A stretch of DNA of 64,000 nucleotides from Deltaproteobacteria bacterium (GCA_029262375.1 JAJCZM010000016.1:1-64000), one strand, 5' to 3'; counted from the first letter of the stretch, positions 15,978-25,316 are shown. The notes: generated by a model not told the origin, from the sequence alone. Translations and numbers: made by a program.

Positions 15978-17923
15978 TCGAGGTAACCGAGAGAGCGAAG
16001 CTCCTCGGTGATATCAGCGTCGAGCGCCACTTGAGCCGACGATGGTTCTACGCGCGCGGGTTCGGCCGCTGGATCCAGTCCCAACGAACGTGGAACACCC
16101 ATCAATCGACCGACCGCGTCCGAATTCTCGCCGAGAACGTTGCGCGTCTCGAATGGGTCGCGCAGGAGATCGTACAGGACACGATACACGCCCTTTCGCT
16201 GCACGATCAGCTTCATGTCGCCATCTCGTACCGCGTAGCGCTGAACGCCGTCGGCCTGCACGAATCCCAGCAGCGCCGGACGCGGCTTGCGAGCGACGGG
16301 CATGCCCGGTTCAGCGCGAAAGAAATCGAGCAGAGAAGCGCCGTCGAGCGGAAGCTTCGACACAGAGCCATCATCGAGTGAACGATCACGCCCCGGTCCA
16401 TCGGGGCCGAGGGCGATCTCCAGAATCGTCGGCGCGACATCCTCGAGCCGAACCTGGCTGTGCACGACGCGTCCCCCCGTAACGTCGGAGCCGCGAGGAG
16501 GCACGACTACCAGCGGAACGCGAACAAGCTCATCGAAGAGCGTGTGACCATGCAGGAAGCGATCGTGGTCCCAGAGCTCTTCACCATGGTCCGACGTCAC
16601 GATGATCCAGGTGCTTTCGAGCATCTCGTGCTCGTCGAGTAGTTCGTAAAGACGACCGATCTCGTCGTCGGTGAAACTCACCTCTGCACGATAGCGTCGC
16701 TCCACCTCGCGGCGCGTACCCGCATCCGTGTGGTCATACTGCAGACGCGCCAGGTCGTCGCAGGCTTCGCACTCCAAACGCTCATCGCCCAGGTCGGTCG
16801 GCGACTCATAGGGCCAGTGCGGGTCCATCAGGTGCAACATCGTGAAGAACGGCCGGAAGTCGTGTCTGTTCATCCAAGACATCGCCAACGCAGTGCCGTC
16901 ATGGGCAGTGCGGTGGTACCTGCGAAACAGGAGCGTGCCATCGGCGAAACCGTAATATGGGCGCAAGTAGGGATTGTTCACGAGATACGCACTTTGGTAG
17001 CCCGCGTGACGCAATGTCGGAGCCAAATGAAACGCATCGGGCTTACCACGCAGAGGCACCGACCCCGCCATCGTTCCGACACGGTGGCGATACGGATTCA
17101 TGCCGCTGATGATGGTCGTCGTGCTCGGTAGCGTCCAAGGCGACGGCGACACTGCATTCGTGAAGCGAATACCGCGTCGCGCGATTTCCGATAGATGCGG
17201 CATCGGGTGCGCGGCGCCACCGCTCGGCGCATCCAGCATATCGGCCCGCAACGTGTCGACCACTATGAGCAGAATCGAATCGGCATCCTCGCGCGCGTGG
17301 TCGCCCACCGGAGAGGGGCCGAGACCGGCAAACACGATCGACGCGGCCGCGATCGCGGCGAGTAGACGCTTTAGTGACGCTTCGCCTATCAACCGTCCGA
17401 AGACCCCGATCAGCGCCGTCAGCATGGCAAAGCCGCCTGTAGATACCGCGGCTCCTACGACCCTTCGGTCGGATACGATGTGATCAAACTCGGAAGCAAC
17501 GAGCGGCCCCACCAACAACCAACCAGCGATTCCCCAAATCGCCGCCGCGCGTGCGGTTGCGCCGCGCGATCGCGTGATCCGCTCGCTGACGAGCCCGACG
17601 AAGGTTCCGACGAGGATCAACGCGGGGTTGAGCTTCGAGTCGATGTCGAGCAGAGCGCTCGGCCCGGCCAGTGGTTCCAGCCAAGCCTTACCGAAGGCCG
17701 CAAAGAGTATCGCGAACGTAGCCACGTGCATCACTCGCTCCGCCGGATCGTGATCGGACTTTGCCAACTTTTTCAGCGCCCAATGTCCAACAGCAATACA
17801 GAGGAACGCCAGAGATGCGTTGACGGCCTCACCCGCGACTACGGGGAAAAACCACGCTCCGCCGTAGCCGGAAATCAACGGCTTGAGCACAGCAAAAAAG
17901 AAAACCGCCGTAACCGTGTTCAA
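15974..17923 (-). CDS. Membrane-anchored sulfatase/AlkP superfamily enzyme
   Basis: A 649-residue protein. Residues 1 to ~205 hold about five or six hydrophobic helices. From ~215 on is an AlkP-type domain: SILLIVVDTLRAD with metal ligand Asp223, SPWTLPSTTTIISG with putative nucleophile Thr264, then VTSDHGEELWDHDRFLHGH with further metal ligands and the terminal EELRSLGYLD. The layout matches LtaS/OpgB-type enzymes, which have N-terminal helices and an outward-facing catalytic domain. With Thr in place of the formylglycine Cys it is more likely to move or hydrolyse a phosphate ester, for example phosphoglycerol, than a sulfate. It overlaps the upstream TMTC-like gene by 4 bp (ATGA), so the two are probably made together. 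Confidence 0.75.
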   Translation of the reverse strand: MNTVTAVFFFAVLKPLISGYGGAWFFPVVAGEAVNASLAFLCIAVGHWALKKLAKSDHDPAERVMHVATFAILFAAFGKAWLEPLAGPSALLDIDSKLNPALILVGTFVGLVSERITRSRGATARAAAIWGIAGWLLVGPLVASEFDHIVSDRRVVGAAVSTGGFAMLTALIGVFGRLIGEASLKRLLAAIAAASIVFAGLGPSPVGDHAREDADSILLIVVDTLRADMLDAPSGGAAHPMPHLSEIARRGIRFTNAVSPSPWTLPSTTTIISGMNPYRHRVGTMAGSVPLRGKPDAFHLAPTLRHAGYQSAYLVNNPYLRPYYGFADGTLLFRRYHRTAHDGTALAMSWMNRHDFRPFFTMLHLMDPHWPYESPTDLGDERLECEACDDLARLQYDHTDAGTRREVERRYRAEVSFTDDEIGRLYELLDEHEMLESTWIIVTSDHGEELWDHDRFLHGHTLFDELVRVPLVVVPPRGSDVTGGRVVHSQVRLEDVAPTILEIALGPDGPGRDRSLDDGSVSKLPLDGASLLDFFRAEPGMPVARKPRPALLGFVQADGVQRYAVRDGDMKLIVQRKGVYRVLYDLLRDPFETRNVLGENSDAVGRLMGVPRSLGLDPAAEPARVEPSSAQVALDADITEELRSLGYLD

Positions 17924-19401
17924 CCTGCGACCCTCTGGGAGGCGCAGGCCTGCTCGACGGCGGCGATCTCCGATTCGATCGCGCCCTTGGCGCGCGCCTT
18001 CTGGAATCCCTCGACGGCCCGCCGATAGCGACCACGCTCACACTCGAGCGCGGCCAGGGCGACCAACGACGGCGAAAAATCGCGCTCACTCTCGAGTGCC
18101 GAGCGGAAATGCCGACGCGCGTGGCGGTATGCTCCTTCTCCGGCCAACAGTCGGCCCATGTTGTGATGTGCACGCGCAGACACGTGCGCACGACCGACCG
18201 CCGATCCCCATAGAGTCCAGGGGGTCTCCCATACCGTGATTCGTGCTTCAGTCACTCGCACTCCCAGCGCAACCACAATCAGACCTGTCGTGAGCGCAAG
18301 TCGCCTACTGAGGCCCCCGTGAGACCGCGAGAACCACTCGTCCGACACCAATACGATCGCAGCCGCGAACAGCGCTACCAGCGGATAGGCATGCCTGTCG
18401 GCACCCGGTTCGTGCGCGCCGATGGAAAACGAAAGCACGACGAACATGATTGCCACGCCGCTGATGGAGAAAGCCGTACCTTTCGTCGCGATGTCGCCGG
18501 TACGTGCGCGTGCAACGAGCAATACCGACGCCGCTACCAGCGCAACCAAACACGCCACTCCGAGCCTCGCGGAAGCACCTGCAAGGTTGAGGCAGGAGAC
18601 GCTGGTACACACGAGTTCGGGATACTCGATCGACAAACGCGTCGGCATGACGAGCGACGCCGCATAGTGCGACGATAGCGAGCCCGCGATTCGCAATATG
18701 GCCGCCGGCTCGGTGGCCGCAACCCATGGCCCGACAGCGCCGTATAGCAAGGCCGCCGACACCGAGATGCCGGCGGTCATGAGCAACCCCGCGGCCGCGG
18801 CCCCGAACCGCGGACCAACACCGCAGACCGATGCCGTGGCGCATAAGAGGATTGCGATCAGGCCGCTCTCCTTCGACAGAGTCGCCGCAAGCACCGCAAG
18901 CAGCGCTAGCGCTGCCCTCCATGGCCGCGACCGCGACGTGATCCACAACGCCACCGCGGCCAACGTGAACAAGAGCGCGAGCAGATCACGACGTCCGGCA
19001 ACGTACGCGGCGGCCTCGGCGCCGAGTGGATGCGCAACGAAAAGGAGTCCTGCGGCCACAGCGGCCCCAATGCTCGCGCCGAGCCGGGCGACGATCACGG
19101 AGAGTAGAATGCCATTGGCGCCATGCAGCCAAATGTTCGTAAGATGGTAGGCCCAAGCCTCACCGCCACCGATGCGATAATCGAGCAAATAGCTCACGTG
19201 GCGAAGCGGGCGATACGCCATCACCGTAGTGCCCAACCGCAGCGGCCCATCTTCGCCGATCAGCGAAAGGTCATCGAACACGAAACCGAACTGAAGCGTC
19301 GGCCAATAAAGAACGGCCGCCAAGATACCAGGCAACAGCAACAGGAGGCCCGGGCGCATACGCATCGGCGAACCTGTTGTTTGGGGATCGGGCGACATCA
19401 T
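17920..19401 (-). CDS. TMTC-like membrane protein with C-terminal TPR
   Basis: A 493-residue protein. About ten hydrophobic segments span residues 15-380, with FGFVFDDLSLIGED in the first extracytoplasmic loop; the FDD motif is the one seen in TMTC/PMT-related GT-C proteins. The last ~90 residues (ARAHHNMGRLLAGEGAYRHA, then ALAALECERGRYRRAVEGF) form two to three TPR-like helix pairs. Eukaryotic TMTC proteins are O-mannosyltransferases with TPR tails, and bacterial look-alikes are mostly uncharacterised. Its gene overlaps the following sulfatase-like gene by 4 bp. I infer glycosyl transfer to a protein or polymer outside the cytoplasmic membrane. Confidence 0.65.
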   Translation of the reverse strand: MMSPDPQTTGSPMRMRPGLLLLLPGILAAVLYWPTLQFGFVFDDLSLIGEDGPLRLGTTVMAYRPLRHVSYLLDYRIGGGEAWAYHLTNIWLHGANGILLSVIVARLGASIGAAVAAGLLFVAHPLGAEAAAYVAGRRDLLALLFTLAAVALWITSRSRPWRAALALLAVLAATLSKESGLIAILLCATASVCGVGPRFGAAAAGLLMTAGISVSAALLYGAVGPWVAATEPAAILRIAGSLSSHYAASLVMPTRLSIEYPELVCTSVSCLNLAGASARLGVACLVALVAASVLLVARARTGDIATKGTAFSISGVAIMFVVLSFSIGAHEPGADRHAYPLVALFAAAIVLVSDEWFSRSHGGLSRRLALTTGLIVVALGVRVTEARITVWETPWTLWGSAVGRAHVSARAHHNMGRLLAGEGAYRHARRHFRSALESERDFSPSLVALAALECERGRYRRAVEGFQKARAKGAIESEIAAVEQACASQRVAG

Positions 19402-19496
19402 CTAGATCGGTTGCGCTCCCGAGAGGCGAGCCGCTACCATGACGAATACTATCCGGACCCGCTTCGAGCCGCTACGGCAGTAGTCACTACCCAGAT

Positions 19497-21056
19497 ATGA
19501 GCAGTCGCCAACGCTGGGCCACGAAGACCGGCCTCATTCTCGCCCTGGCCGGTAACGCGATCGGCCTGGGGAACTTCCTGCGCTTCCCCGTCCAAGCAGC
19601 ACAGAACGGCGGCGGCGCCTTCATGATCCCGTACTTCTTCGCACTACTCGTGATCGGGATTCCGATGATGTGGGTCGAGTGCTCGATCGGACGATTGGGC
19701 GGCAAACACGGCCACGGCCACGCCGCCGGCATGATCGCACTTCTATGGGATCACCCCGCTGCGAAATATGTCGGCGCGCTCGGCCTCTTCATCCCTTTCA
19801 CCATCGTGCTCTACTACAGCTACATAACCTCTTGGTGTCTGGCCTTCAGCTTGTTCTCGATCGCGGGCAGCTACGAAGGACTCATCACACGCGCAGAGAT
19901 GGGCTCGTTCCTGAAGGGGTTCCAAGGTGTCTCGACCAATGAGCACTTCGCTTCGCTAGCTACGGCGTACGCCGCCTACCTTGCAACCCTTGGAATCACG
20001 ATAGCGGTGCTACTCGGCGGCGTTGCAAAGGGCATCGAGCGCCTCGCCAAGACTGCAATCCCGCTGCTCTTCGTCATCGGCGCCGTATTGGTCGTGCGTG
20101 TACTCACGCTCGGCACGCCCGACGCGGCCTTCCCCGAGCGGACCGTTTCAAACGGTCTGGGATTCGTTTGGAATCCTGATTTCTCGAGCCTCGGCGACGC
20201 CAGCGTCTGGATTGCGGCGGCCGGGCAAATCTTCTTCACACTGTCGGTCGGCTGGGGAATCATCCACACCTACGTCAGCTATCTGCACGAGAACGACGAC
20301 ATCGCACTGACGGGAATGGCCACGGTCGGAATCAATGAGCTGGCCGAAGTCGTACTCGGCGGGACGATTGCTCTAACGGCCGCAGTCGCGTTCTTCGGCA
20401 TCAGCGGAACCGAAGACATCGCGCGGGGCGGCGGGTTCGACCTCGGCTTTCAGGCCATGCCGGTAATATTCCAGCGAGTGCCCGCAGGTAATCTACTCGG
20501 CGCGTTGTGGTTCGCTCTACTCTTTTTCGGAGGAATCACTTCTGCTGTTGCCATGGCCCAACCGATGATCGCACTGGCGCAGGAATCATGGGGTCTGTCG
20601 CGGCGCCGGGCCGTCGCGTACCTCAGCGTTGTGATGTTCGTGCTCACGCAACCGGTCATCTTCTGCCAGCGCCACGGCTTTCTGGACGAACTCGACTACT
20701 GGGTCGGCGCAGTCGCGCTGGTGGTCTTCGCACTCGCGGAGATCGTTATCTTCGGATGGGTGTTCGGCCTGGACCGCGGCTGGCGCGAAATAGAAAGAGG
20801 TGCGGCGATCGCTCCGCCCAGGTTCTTTCGAGTCGTGATCAAGTTCGTCACCCCTACCTTTCTGGCCGCGATCCTCGGCTGGTGGGCTGTGACGGAGTTC
20901 CCGGCCAAGCTGGCGATGGAGGGTGTCGCTGCAGAATCGCGCCCTTACATCATCGCTGCCCGCGTCATGATCGTTGCACTGTTGATTGGTGTATTTGCTC
21001 TCGTCCGAGCCGCATCGTCCGGCTGGACCTCACTTGGGCGGGAAGACGCGCAATGA
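19497..21056 (+). CDS. Sodium:neurotransmitter symporter (NSS/SNF family)
   Basis: A 519-residue transporter with the LeuT-fold signature: RWATKTGLILALAGNAIGLG on helix 1 at the sodium and substrate site, then NFLRFP and NGGGAFMIPYF, and about eleven to twelve helices overall. Family members import amino acids with sodium. The gene ends in an ATGA overlap with a 33-codon gene for a MetS-like small subunit, the arrangement found for the MetP/MetS methionine-alanine importer. The substrate is therefore likely to be a neutral amino acid, though the transporter alone does not prove it. Confidence 0.93.
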   Translation: MSSRQRWATKTGLILALAGNAIGLGNFLRFPVQAAQNGGGAFMIPYFFALLVIGIPMMWVECSIGRLGGKHGHGHAAGMIALLWDHPAAKYVGALGLFIPFTIVLYYSYITSWCLAFSLFSIAGSYEGLITRAEMGSFLKGFQGVSTNEHFASLATAYAAYLATLGITIAVLLGGVAKGIERLAKTAIPLLFVIGAVLVVRVLTLGTPDAAFPERTVSNGLGFVWNPDFSSLGDASVWIAAAGQIFFTLSVGWGIIHTYVSYLHENDDIALTGMATVGINELAEVVLGGTIALTAAVAFFGISGTEDIARGGGFDLGFQAMPVIFQRVPAGNLLGALWFALLFFGGITSAVAMAQPMIALAQESWGLSRRRAVAYLSVVMFVLTQPVIFCQRHGFLDELDYWVGAVALVVFALAEIVIFGWVFGLDRGWREIERGAAIAPPRFFRVVIKFVTPTFLAAILGWWAVTEFPAKLAMEGVAAESRPYIIAARVMIVALLIGVFALVRAASSGWTSLGREDAQ

Positions 21057-21154
21057 CGGCTGGAGGGCTCGTATTCATGGCATTGTCGTGGGCCATCATC
21101 ATCGGCCTGAACGTGTTTTGCGTCTATCGGCTCAGCGGCCGATCCGATCGGTGA
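21053..21154 (+). CDS. MetS-like small subunit of the NSS transporter
   Basis: A 33-residue protein, MTAGGLVFMALSWAIIIGLN and then VFCVYRLSGRSDR. It is one transmembrane helix with a basic tail. The ATG overlaps the transporter's TGA (ATGA), giving translational coupling. Its size, topology and position match the methionine/alanine importer small-subunit family (MetS of Corynebacterium). It is short enough to be missed by gene callers. Function is inferred from context and topology. Confidence 0.75.
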   Translation: MTAGGLVFMALSWAIIIGLNVFCVYRLSGRSDR

Positions 21155-21234
21155 GCGATCGGTAAGATTGCGAACCCGTACCCTCTATGCCAGGCTTGTA
21201 CGAAGAATCGATCAACTGTGAGGGAGGATTTCGA

Positions 21235-21435
21235 ATGATCATAAGGGTTTTCACCGCATGCCTTATTGCGGGACTGGCGCTCAGCGCCTGCAGCACGAAG
21301 CAGAACACCGACATGGGCCACACCGACACCGACCGTATGGAAGGCGCCGCCGTCCGCGCGGAAGAAGCCGCCAAACGCGCTGAAGTAGCCGCCGAGAAAT
21401 CGGAAGTCATCTTCAACAAGACGATGCAGAAGTAA
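21235..21435 (+). CDS. Small alanine-zipper lipoprotein (Lpp/OprI-like)
   Basis: A 66-residue protein preceded by a good ribosome site (GAGGGAGGA, 7 bp before the ATG). The signal MIIRVFTACLIAGLALSAC ends in the lipobox LSAC. The mature part carries an Ala-rich heptad helix (AAVRAEEAAKRAEVAAEKSE), the pattern of outer-membrane alanine-zipper lipoproteins such as OprI, and ends in Lys, the residue that links Lpp to peptidoglycan. Likely a trimeric envelope spacer. It converges with the dehydrogenase gene next to it. Confidence 0.75.
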   Translation: MIIRVFTACLIAGLALSACSTKQNTDMGHTDTDRMEGAAVRAEEAAKRAEVAAEKSEVIFNKTMQK

Positions 21436-21450
21436 TGATCGACAGGGCCG

Positions 21451-22482
21451 CTAGTCGAAGACAATCACCGTCTTCAGTGCCCTGTTGACGTCAGCCGCCG
21501 CTTCCATCGCTCGATCGATCTGATCGAGCGGGAAGCGATGGGTGACAAGCTTGTCTCCCGGAACGGTCCCGCTGCGAATCAGCTCTAGCGCCTCTCGCGT
21601 ATCGTCCGGCCCGCACGAATAACTCGGGATCAACGAGATCTCGTCGAAGTACAGCTTGAATGGCGAAAGCGTCAGCTGAGCCTCCGGAGTCCCCGTGGTG
21701 AACAAGACCACGCGCGCGCCCGCACCGGCGATCTCGACGCCGGTCTGCATCGCTTCAACCGAGCCCGGGCCTACGATGACGACATCGGCCATCGCACCGT
21801 CGGTGAGCTCGGCGATGGCGTCGCGAAGGTTCGTCTCATCGACGTTCACGATCGCATCCGCACCGATTTCTCTCGCACGCTGCAGCCGGAACGGCACGCG
21901 GTCGATCGCGATCACACGAGCCCCGGCGGCCGCAGCCAGCGCAACGTGCAATTGCCCCATGATGCCCACCCCGATCACTGCTACGACGTCGCCGTCGCGT
22001 ACGTTGGCGCGACGAAGCGACTTCACCACACACGCAGTAGGCTCTATCAGGCTACCGTCCTCGTAGCTGACATCGTCGGGCAGCCTGAGCGTATCCGTCG
22101 CTAGATTCTCACGCGGAACGACGAAGTACTCCGACATTCCGCCCGGTCGAAGCCCGGTACTACGCCAGGTCTTGCAATGGACGTACAGGCCGCGCTGACA
22201 CAGCCGACAGGTACCGCAGGGTGCATGATGATGAACAAACACACGATCGCCGGTCGAAAGACCGTCGGCACGGTCTCCGGCGTCGCCAAGCGAAACGATC
22301 TCGCCCGCAGGTTCGTGCCCGAAAACCAGAGGCGCCTTGCGCTCCATGTACCAGCCCATGATGTCGCCGGTACAGATCCCGCAAACGTGCGTCCGCACGA
22401 GCGCTTCGCCGGGACCGACCTGCGGAATCGCGTCTTCCTCGACGCGAATGTCGTCAATCTTATAGAGCCTGGCTACACGCAA
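21451..22482 (-). CDS. Zinc-dependent medium-chain alcohol dehydrogenase
   Basis: A 343-residue MDR enzyme. HVCGICTGDI supplies the catalytic zinc Cys, GHEPAGE the His/Glu, and CGTCRLCQRGLYVHC the four-Cys structural zinc site. VIGVGIMGQLHVALA is the Rossmann NAD(P) loop. It resembles sorbitol/threonine-dehydrogenase-type members acting on polyols or sugar alcohols. It overlaps by 10 bp the end of another MDR gene upstream, so the two are co-translated and may act in one oxidation pathway. Substrate is unknown. Confidence 0.85.
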   Translation of the reverse strand: MRVARLYKIDDIRVEEDAIPQVGPGEALVRTHVCGICTGDIMGWYMERKAPLVFGHEPAGEIVSLGDAGDRADGLSTGDRVFVHHHAPCGTCRLCQRGLYVHCKTWRSTGLRPGGMSEYFVVPRENLATDTLRLPDDVSYEDGSLIEPTACVVKSLRRANVRDGDVVAVIGVGIMGQLHVALAAAAGARVIAIDRVPFRLQRAREIGADAIVNVDETNLRDAIAELTDGAMADVVIVGPGSVEAMQTGVEIAGAGARVVLFTTGTPEAQLTLSPFKLYFDEISLIPSYSCGPDDTREALELIRSGTVPGDKLVTHRFPLDQIDRAMEAAADVNRALKTVIVFD

Positions 22483-23546
22483 GATTCAGGTTCCTCCATC
22501 GATCTCACGCTCTCGTGCGGCAGTACTGCACACTTTATGTCCTGCCCGCTTTCGAGGCGGACAAACACATCCGCAATGTCGTCGAGCGGCGCTTGCGAAG
22601 TGATGAAACTCGACCAATCGAAGGTCGATACGTCAAGCAATCGAAATGCGTCCGCAACATCGATCGGACGAAAATGAAACGGACTGACGATACGAATGCC
22701 ATCGTAGTGCAATGCGTACGTGTCTAATTGGACGCTCGTGCCTTGCTTACAGCCGCCGAATAGTACGACCATCCCGCCCTTGCGGGCATAGGCGGGCGCC
22801 TTCGACCAGACGTCCGGATCGCCCGTGCATTCGATGACCACGTCGGCGCCTCGGCCCTGGGTCGCATCGCCGACGACTGCGGAGATATCCTCACCTTCGC
22901 CTATGACCGCATCGGCACCGAGAGAACGAGCGACGTCGAGTCTGGGTCGGCGACGCCCGGCTACTATCACACGACCAATGCCCGCCTCGCGCAGCACCGC
23001 GAGCCACAGCAAAGCGATCGGACCCGCACCAATGATGAGTGCCGTAGAGTCGCTACGGCGCAGCTCCGGCGTCAGCAGGGCTGCACCGAAGCACACGGAT
23101 GACAGCGGCTCGAGCAGTGCGGCCTGCTCGAAAGGCAGATGCGTCGGCTTACGGTAGACGTTCGCTCGCACGACCCGTGCCGGGACGCGCACGTATTGCG
23201 CGTAGGCGCCGAGAATCATCTCGTCCATGATCGATTCGCAGAGATTCTCTTGAGATCGGATGCAGAAGAAGCAGGCGCCGCAAGGGCCGGTGTTGGCCGA
23301 CATGACGGCGTCCCCGATCGCAAAGCCATCGACACCACGACCGACTTCTACGATGTCGCCCGCGAACTCGTGACCGAACGGAGTGGGACACGGCATCTTC
23401 GGATGCCCGCGCCGGTATGCCTTGAGATCCGTTCCACACGTGAGCGCAGCCTGCACCCTGACGACGACATCGCCGTCGCCCGGCTGCGGGTCGGGAACGC
23501 AGTCAACGCGAATTGTGCCTGGTCTCTCGAGAATCGCGCATTTCAT
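22473..23546 (-). CDS. Zinc-dependent medium-chain alcohol dehydrogenase
   Basis: A 357-residue MDR enzyme starting MKCAILERPGTIRVD. It has the catalytic LTCGTDLKAY, GHEFAGDIVEVG, the structural zinc motif CGACFFCIRSQENLC and the NAD(P) loop IIGAGPIALLWLAVL. The ATG at 23546 is used; the codon before it is TTG. It is the first of two overlapping dehydrogenase genes and resembles threonine- or sorbitol-dehydrogenase relatives. The C-terminus extends about 20 residues past the core (SVRSMEEPESCV). Substrate is unknown. Confidence 0.85.
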   Translation of the reverse strand: MKCAILERPGTIRVDCVPDPQPGDGDVVVRVQAALTCGTDLKAYRRGHPKMPCPTPFGHEFAGDIVEVGRGVDGFAIGDAVMSANTGPCGACFFCIRSQENLCESIMDEMILGAYAQYVRVPARVVRANVYRKPTHLPFEQAALLEPLSSVCFGAALLTPELRRSDSTALIIGAGPIALLWLAVLREAGIGRVIVAGRRRPRLDVARSLGADAVIGEGEDISAVVGDATQGRGADVVIECTGDPDVWSKAPAYARKGGMVVLFGGCKQGTSVQLDTYALHYDGIRIVSPFHFRPIDVADAFRLLDVSTFDWSSFITSQAPLDDIADVFVRLESGQDIKCAVLPHESVRSMEEPESCV

Positions 23547-23627
23547 CAATGAACGCCGCCATCGACGGCGCGGTCGAGGACCGGCCGTCTGCGAGATACT
23601 ACTGAGCCTCCAGCGCGAAGAAAACTA

Positions 23628-24806
23628 CTAGAGGCTCGCGAGCCAGTTCTCGATGTTGTCCATGCCCCGCTCGATCTGATCGAGCGACGTAGCGTAGGAT
23701 ATCCGGAAGTGCTCCGACGAGCCGAAATCCGTCCCGCCGACCAACCCGACCAGAGCGTTCTCGAGAATGGCGAGCGCGAGTTCATCGGCCGTCTTGAAGC
23801 CGCCTCGCTCAATCGCTCCCTTCGCGTTCACGAATACGTAAAACGCACCTTGCGGCACGGCTACCGACAGACCGTCGATCGCGTTGATCCGCTCACAGAT
23901 ATAGTCGCGACGGTGCTGAAACTCTTCGACCATGGGACCGAGACGACTCTGATCGCCGCTGAGCGCGGCCGCGGCCGCGGCTTGCGCAATCGACGATGGG
24001 TTGGACGTCGACTGGCCCTGAATCGTCGCCATCGCCTTGATCACCTCTGCGGGCCCCGCAGTGTAACCGATACGCCAACCGGTCATCGCGTACGTCTTCG
24101 ATACCGAATTCACGACCAACGTGCGCCCGGCGAGTGACGGCTCGATCGCGGCGAGGTGCCTTGGACGTTCACCGTCGTAGCGAACGAACTCATAGACATC
24201 GTCGGTAAGAACCCAGACGTCGTGTTTGGCGAGCACCTTCCCCAGCCCGCTCAGCTCTTCCTCGGTATAGGCCGCACCAGTGGGATTCGACGGACTATTG
24301 ATGATCACGAGTTTGGTCTTGGGACCGATAGCCGCGTCGAGCTGCGCGGCCGTGAGCTTGAAGCCGGCCTCCTCACGAGCCATCACGACCTTCGGAACTC
24401 CCTCGGCCATCACGGTCAAATCAATGTAACTGACCCAGTACGGTCCAATGATCAGGACTTCGTCGCCGGGATCGACGACCGACTGCAGGGCGTTATACAG
24501 AGAGTGTTTTCCACCGCACGACGCGATCACCTGCGAGGCCTCGTACTCGAGGCCGTTGTCGCGCGCGAGCTTCGTGAGGATGGCGTTCTTGAGTTCGGGC
24601 GTACCGCCGACGGCCGTGTAGCGAAAGTCTCCGCGCGCGATCGAGGCGCGCGCCGCATCGCACACGTGTGGCCAAGTATCGAAGTCGGGCTCACCGGCAG
24701 CGAAGCCTATCACCTGCTTCCCGGCGGCCTTTAGTTCGAGCACTTTCGCAGTAACGGCGAGGGTGGAAGAAGGTTTGATGCGTGCTAGTCGACCCGCAAG
24801 TTCCAT
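23628..24806 (-). CDS. PLP-dependent aminotransferase (aspartate aminotransferase family)
   Basis: A 392-residue class I/II aminotransferase of the AspC subgroup Ib type: GFAAGEPDFDTW near the start, NSPSNPTGAAY, the PLP lysine block NSVSKTYAMTGWRIGY and a C-terminal FRISYATS with the carboxylate-binding Arg. It should transfer amino groups between aspartate (or similar) and 2-oxoglutarate. It starts 5 bp after coaD ends, in an rsmD-coaD-aminotransferase row on the minus strand. The exact amino acid cannot be told from sequence. Confidence 0.9.
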   Translation of the reverse strand: MELAGRLARIKPSSTLAVTAKVLELKAAGKQVIGFAAGEPDFDTWPHVCDAARASIARGDFRYTAVGGTPELKNAILTKLARDNGLEYEASQVIASCGGKHSLYNALQSVVDPGDEVLIIGPYWVSYIDLTVMAEGVPKVVMAREEAGFKLTAAQLDAAIGPKTKLVIINSPSNPTGAAYTEEELSGLGKVLAKHDVWVLTDDVYEFVRYDGERPRHLAAIEPSLAGRTLVVNSVSKTYAMTGWRIGYTAGPAEVIKAMATIQGQSTSNPSSIAQAAAAAALSGDQSRLGPMVEEFQHRRDYICERINAIDGLSVAVPQGAFYVFVNAKGAIERGGFKTADELALAILENALVGLVGGTDFGSSEHFRISYATSLDQIERGMDNIENWLASL

Positions 24807-24811
24807 TGCGC

Positions 24812-25312
24812 TCAGCTCCCGGATTTGGCGAATTTGGCCGCCAATCGCTCCGCCACCAGCGCGGGAACGAATGGTGTGATGTCACCTCCGAACGCGCAGA
24901 CCTCCTTGACGAGGCTCGAGCTGGTGTAGAAGTGTGACTTGTCGGCCATGAGGAACACCGTTTCGACGTCGTCAGCGAGGTGTCTGTTCATTAAAGTCAT
25001 CTGAAATTCGTAATCGAAGTCTGCAACCGCTCTCAGACCACGCACGATCGTCCCGGCACCGACCTCTTGCGCATAGCTGACCAGAAGTCCGTGGAATGCA
25101 TCCACCGACACAGTGTCCCCGAGATCGGCGACCGTCTCGCGAATCATGTCGCAGCGTTCCGTAGGCGTAAAGAGCCCGCTCGGCTTGTCGGGATTGTGGG
25201 CCACGGCGATTCGCACGTGCTCGAACATCGTCAGCGCTCGCTTGATAATGTCGAGATGCCCCTTGGTAATCGGATCGAACGAACCCGGATATATCGCACG
25301 TTTGCCGGTCAT
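24812..25312 (-). CDS. coaD: Phosphopantetheine adenylyltransferase
   Basis: A 166-residue protein of standard CoaD length. AIYPGSFDPITKGHLDII holds the nucleotidyltransferase (T/H)xGH motif, VRGLRAVADFDYEFQM is the CoaD-specific block, and YTSSSLVKEV is the ISSS-like motif. It makes dephospho-CoA from 4'-phosphopantetheine and ATP. It follows rsmD by 4 bp, the usual bacterial pairing. Confidence 0.97.
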   Translation of the reverse strand: MTGKRAIYPGSFDPITKGHLDIIKRALTMFEHVRIAVAHNPDKPSGLFTPTERCDMIRETVADLGDTVSVDAFHGLLVSYAQEVGAGTIVRGLRAVADFDYEFQMTLMNRHLADDVETVFLMADKSHFYTSSSLVKEVCAFGGDITPFVPALVAERLAAKFAKSGS

Positions 25313-25316
25313 GGCC

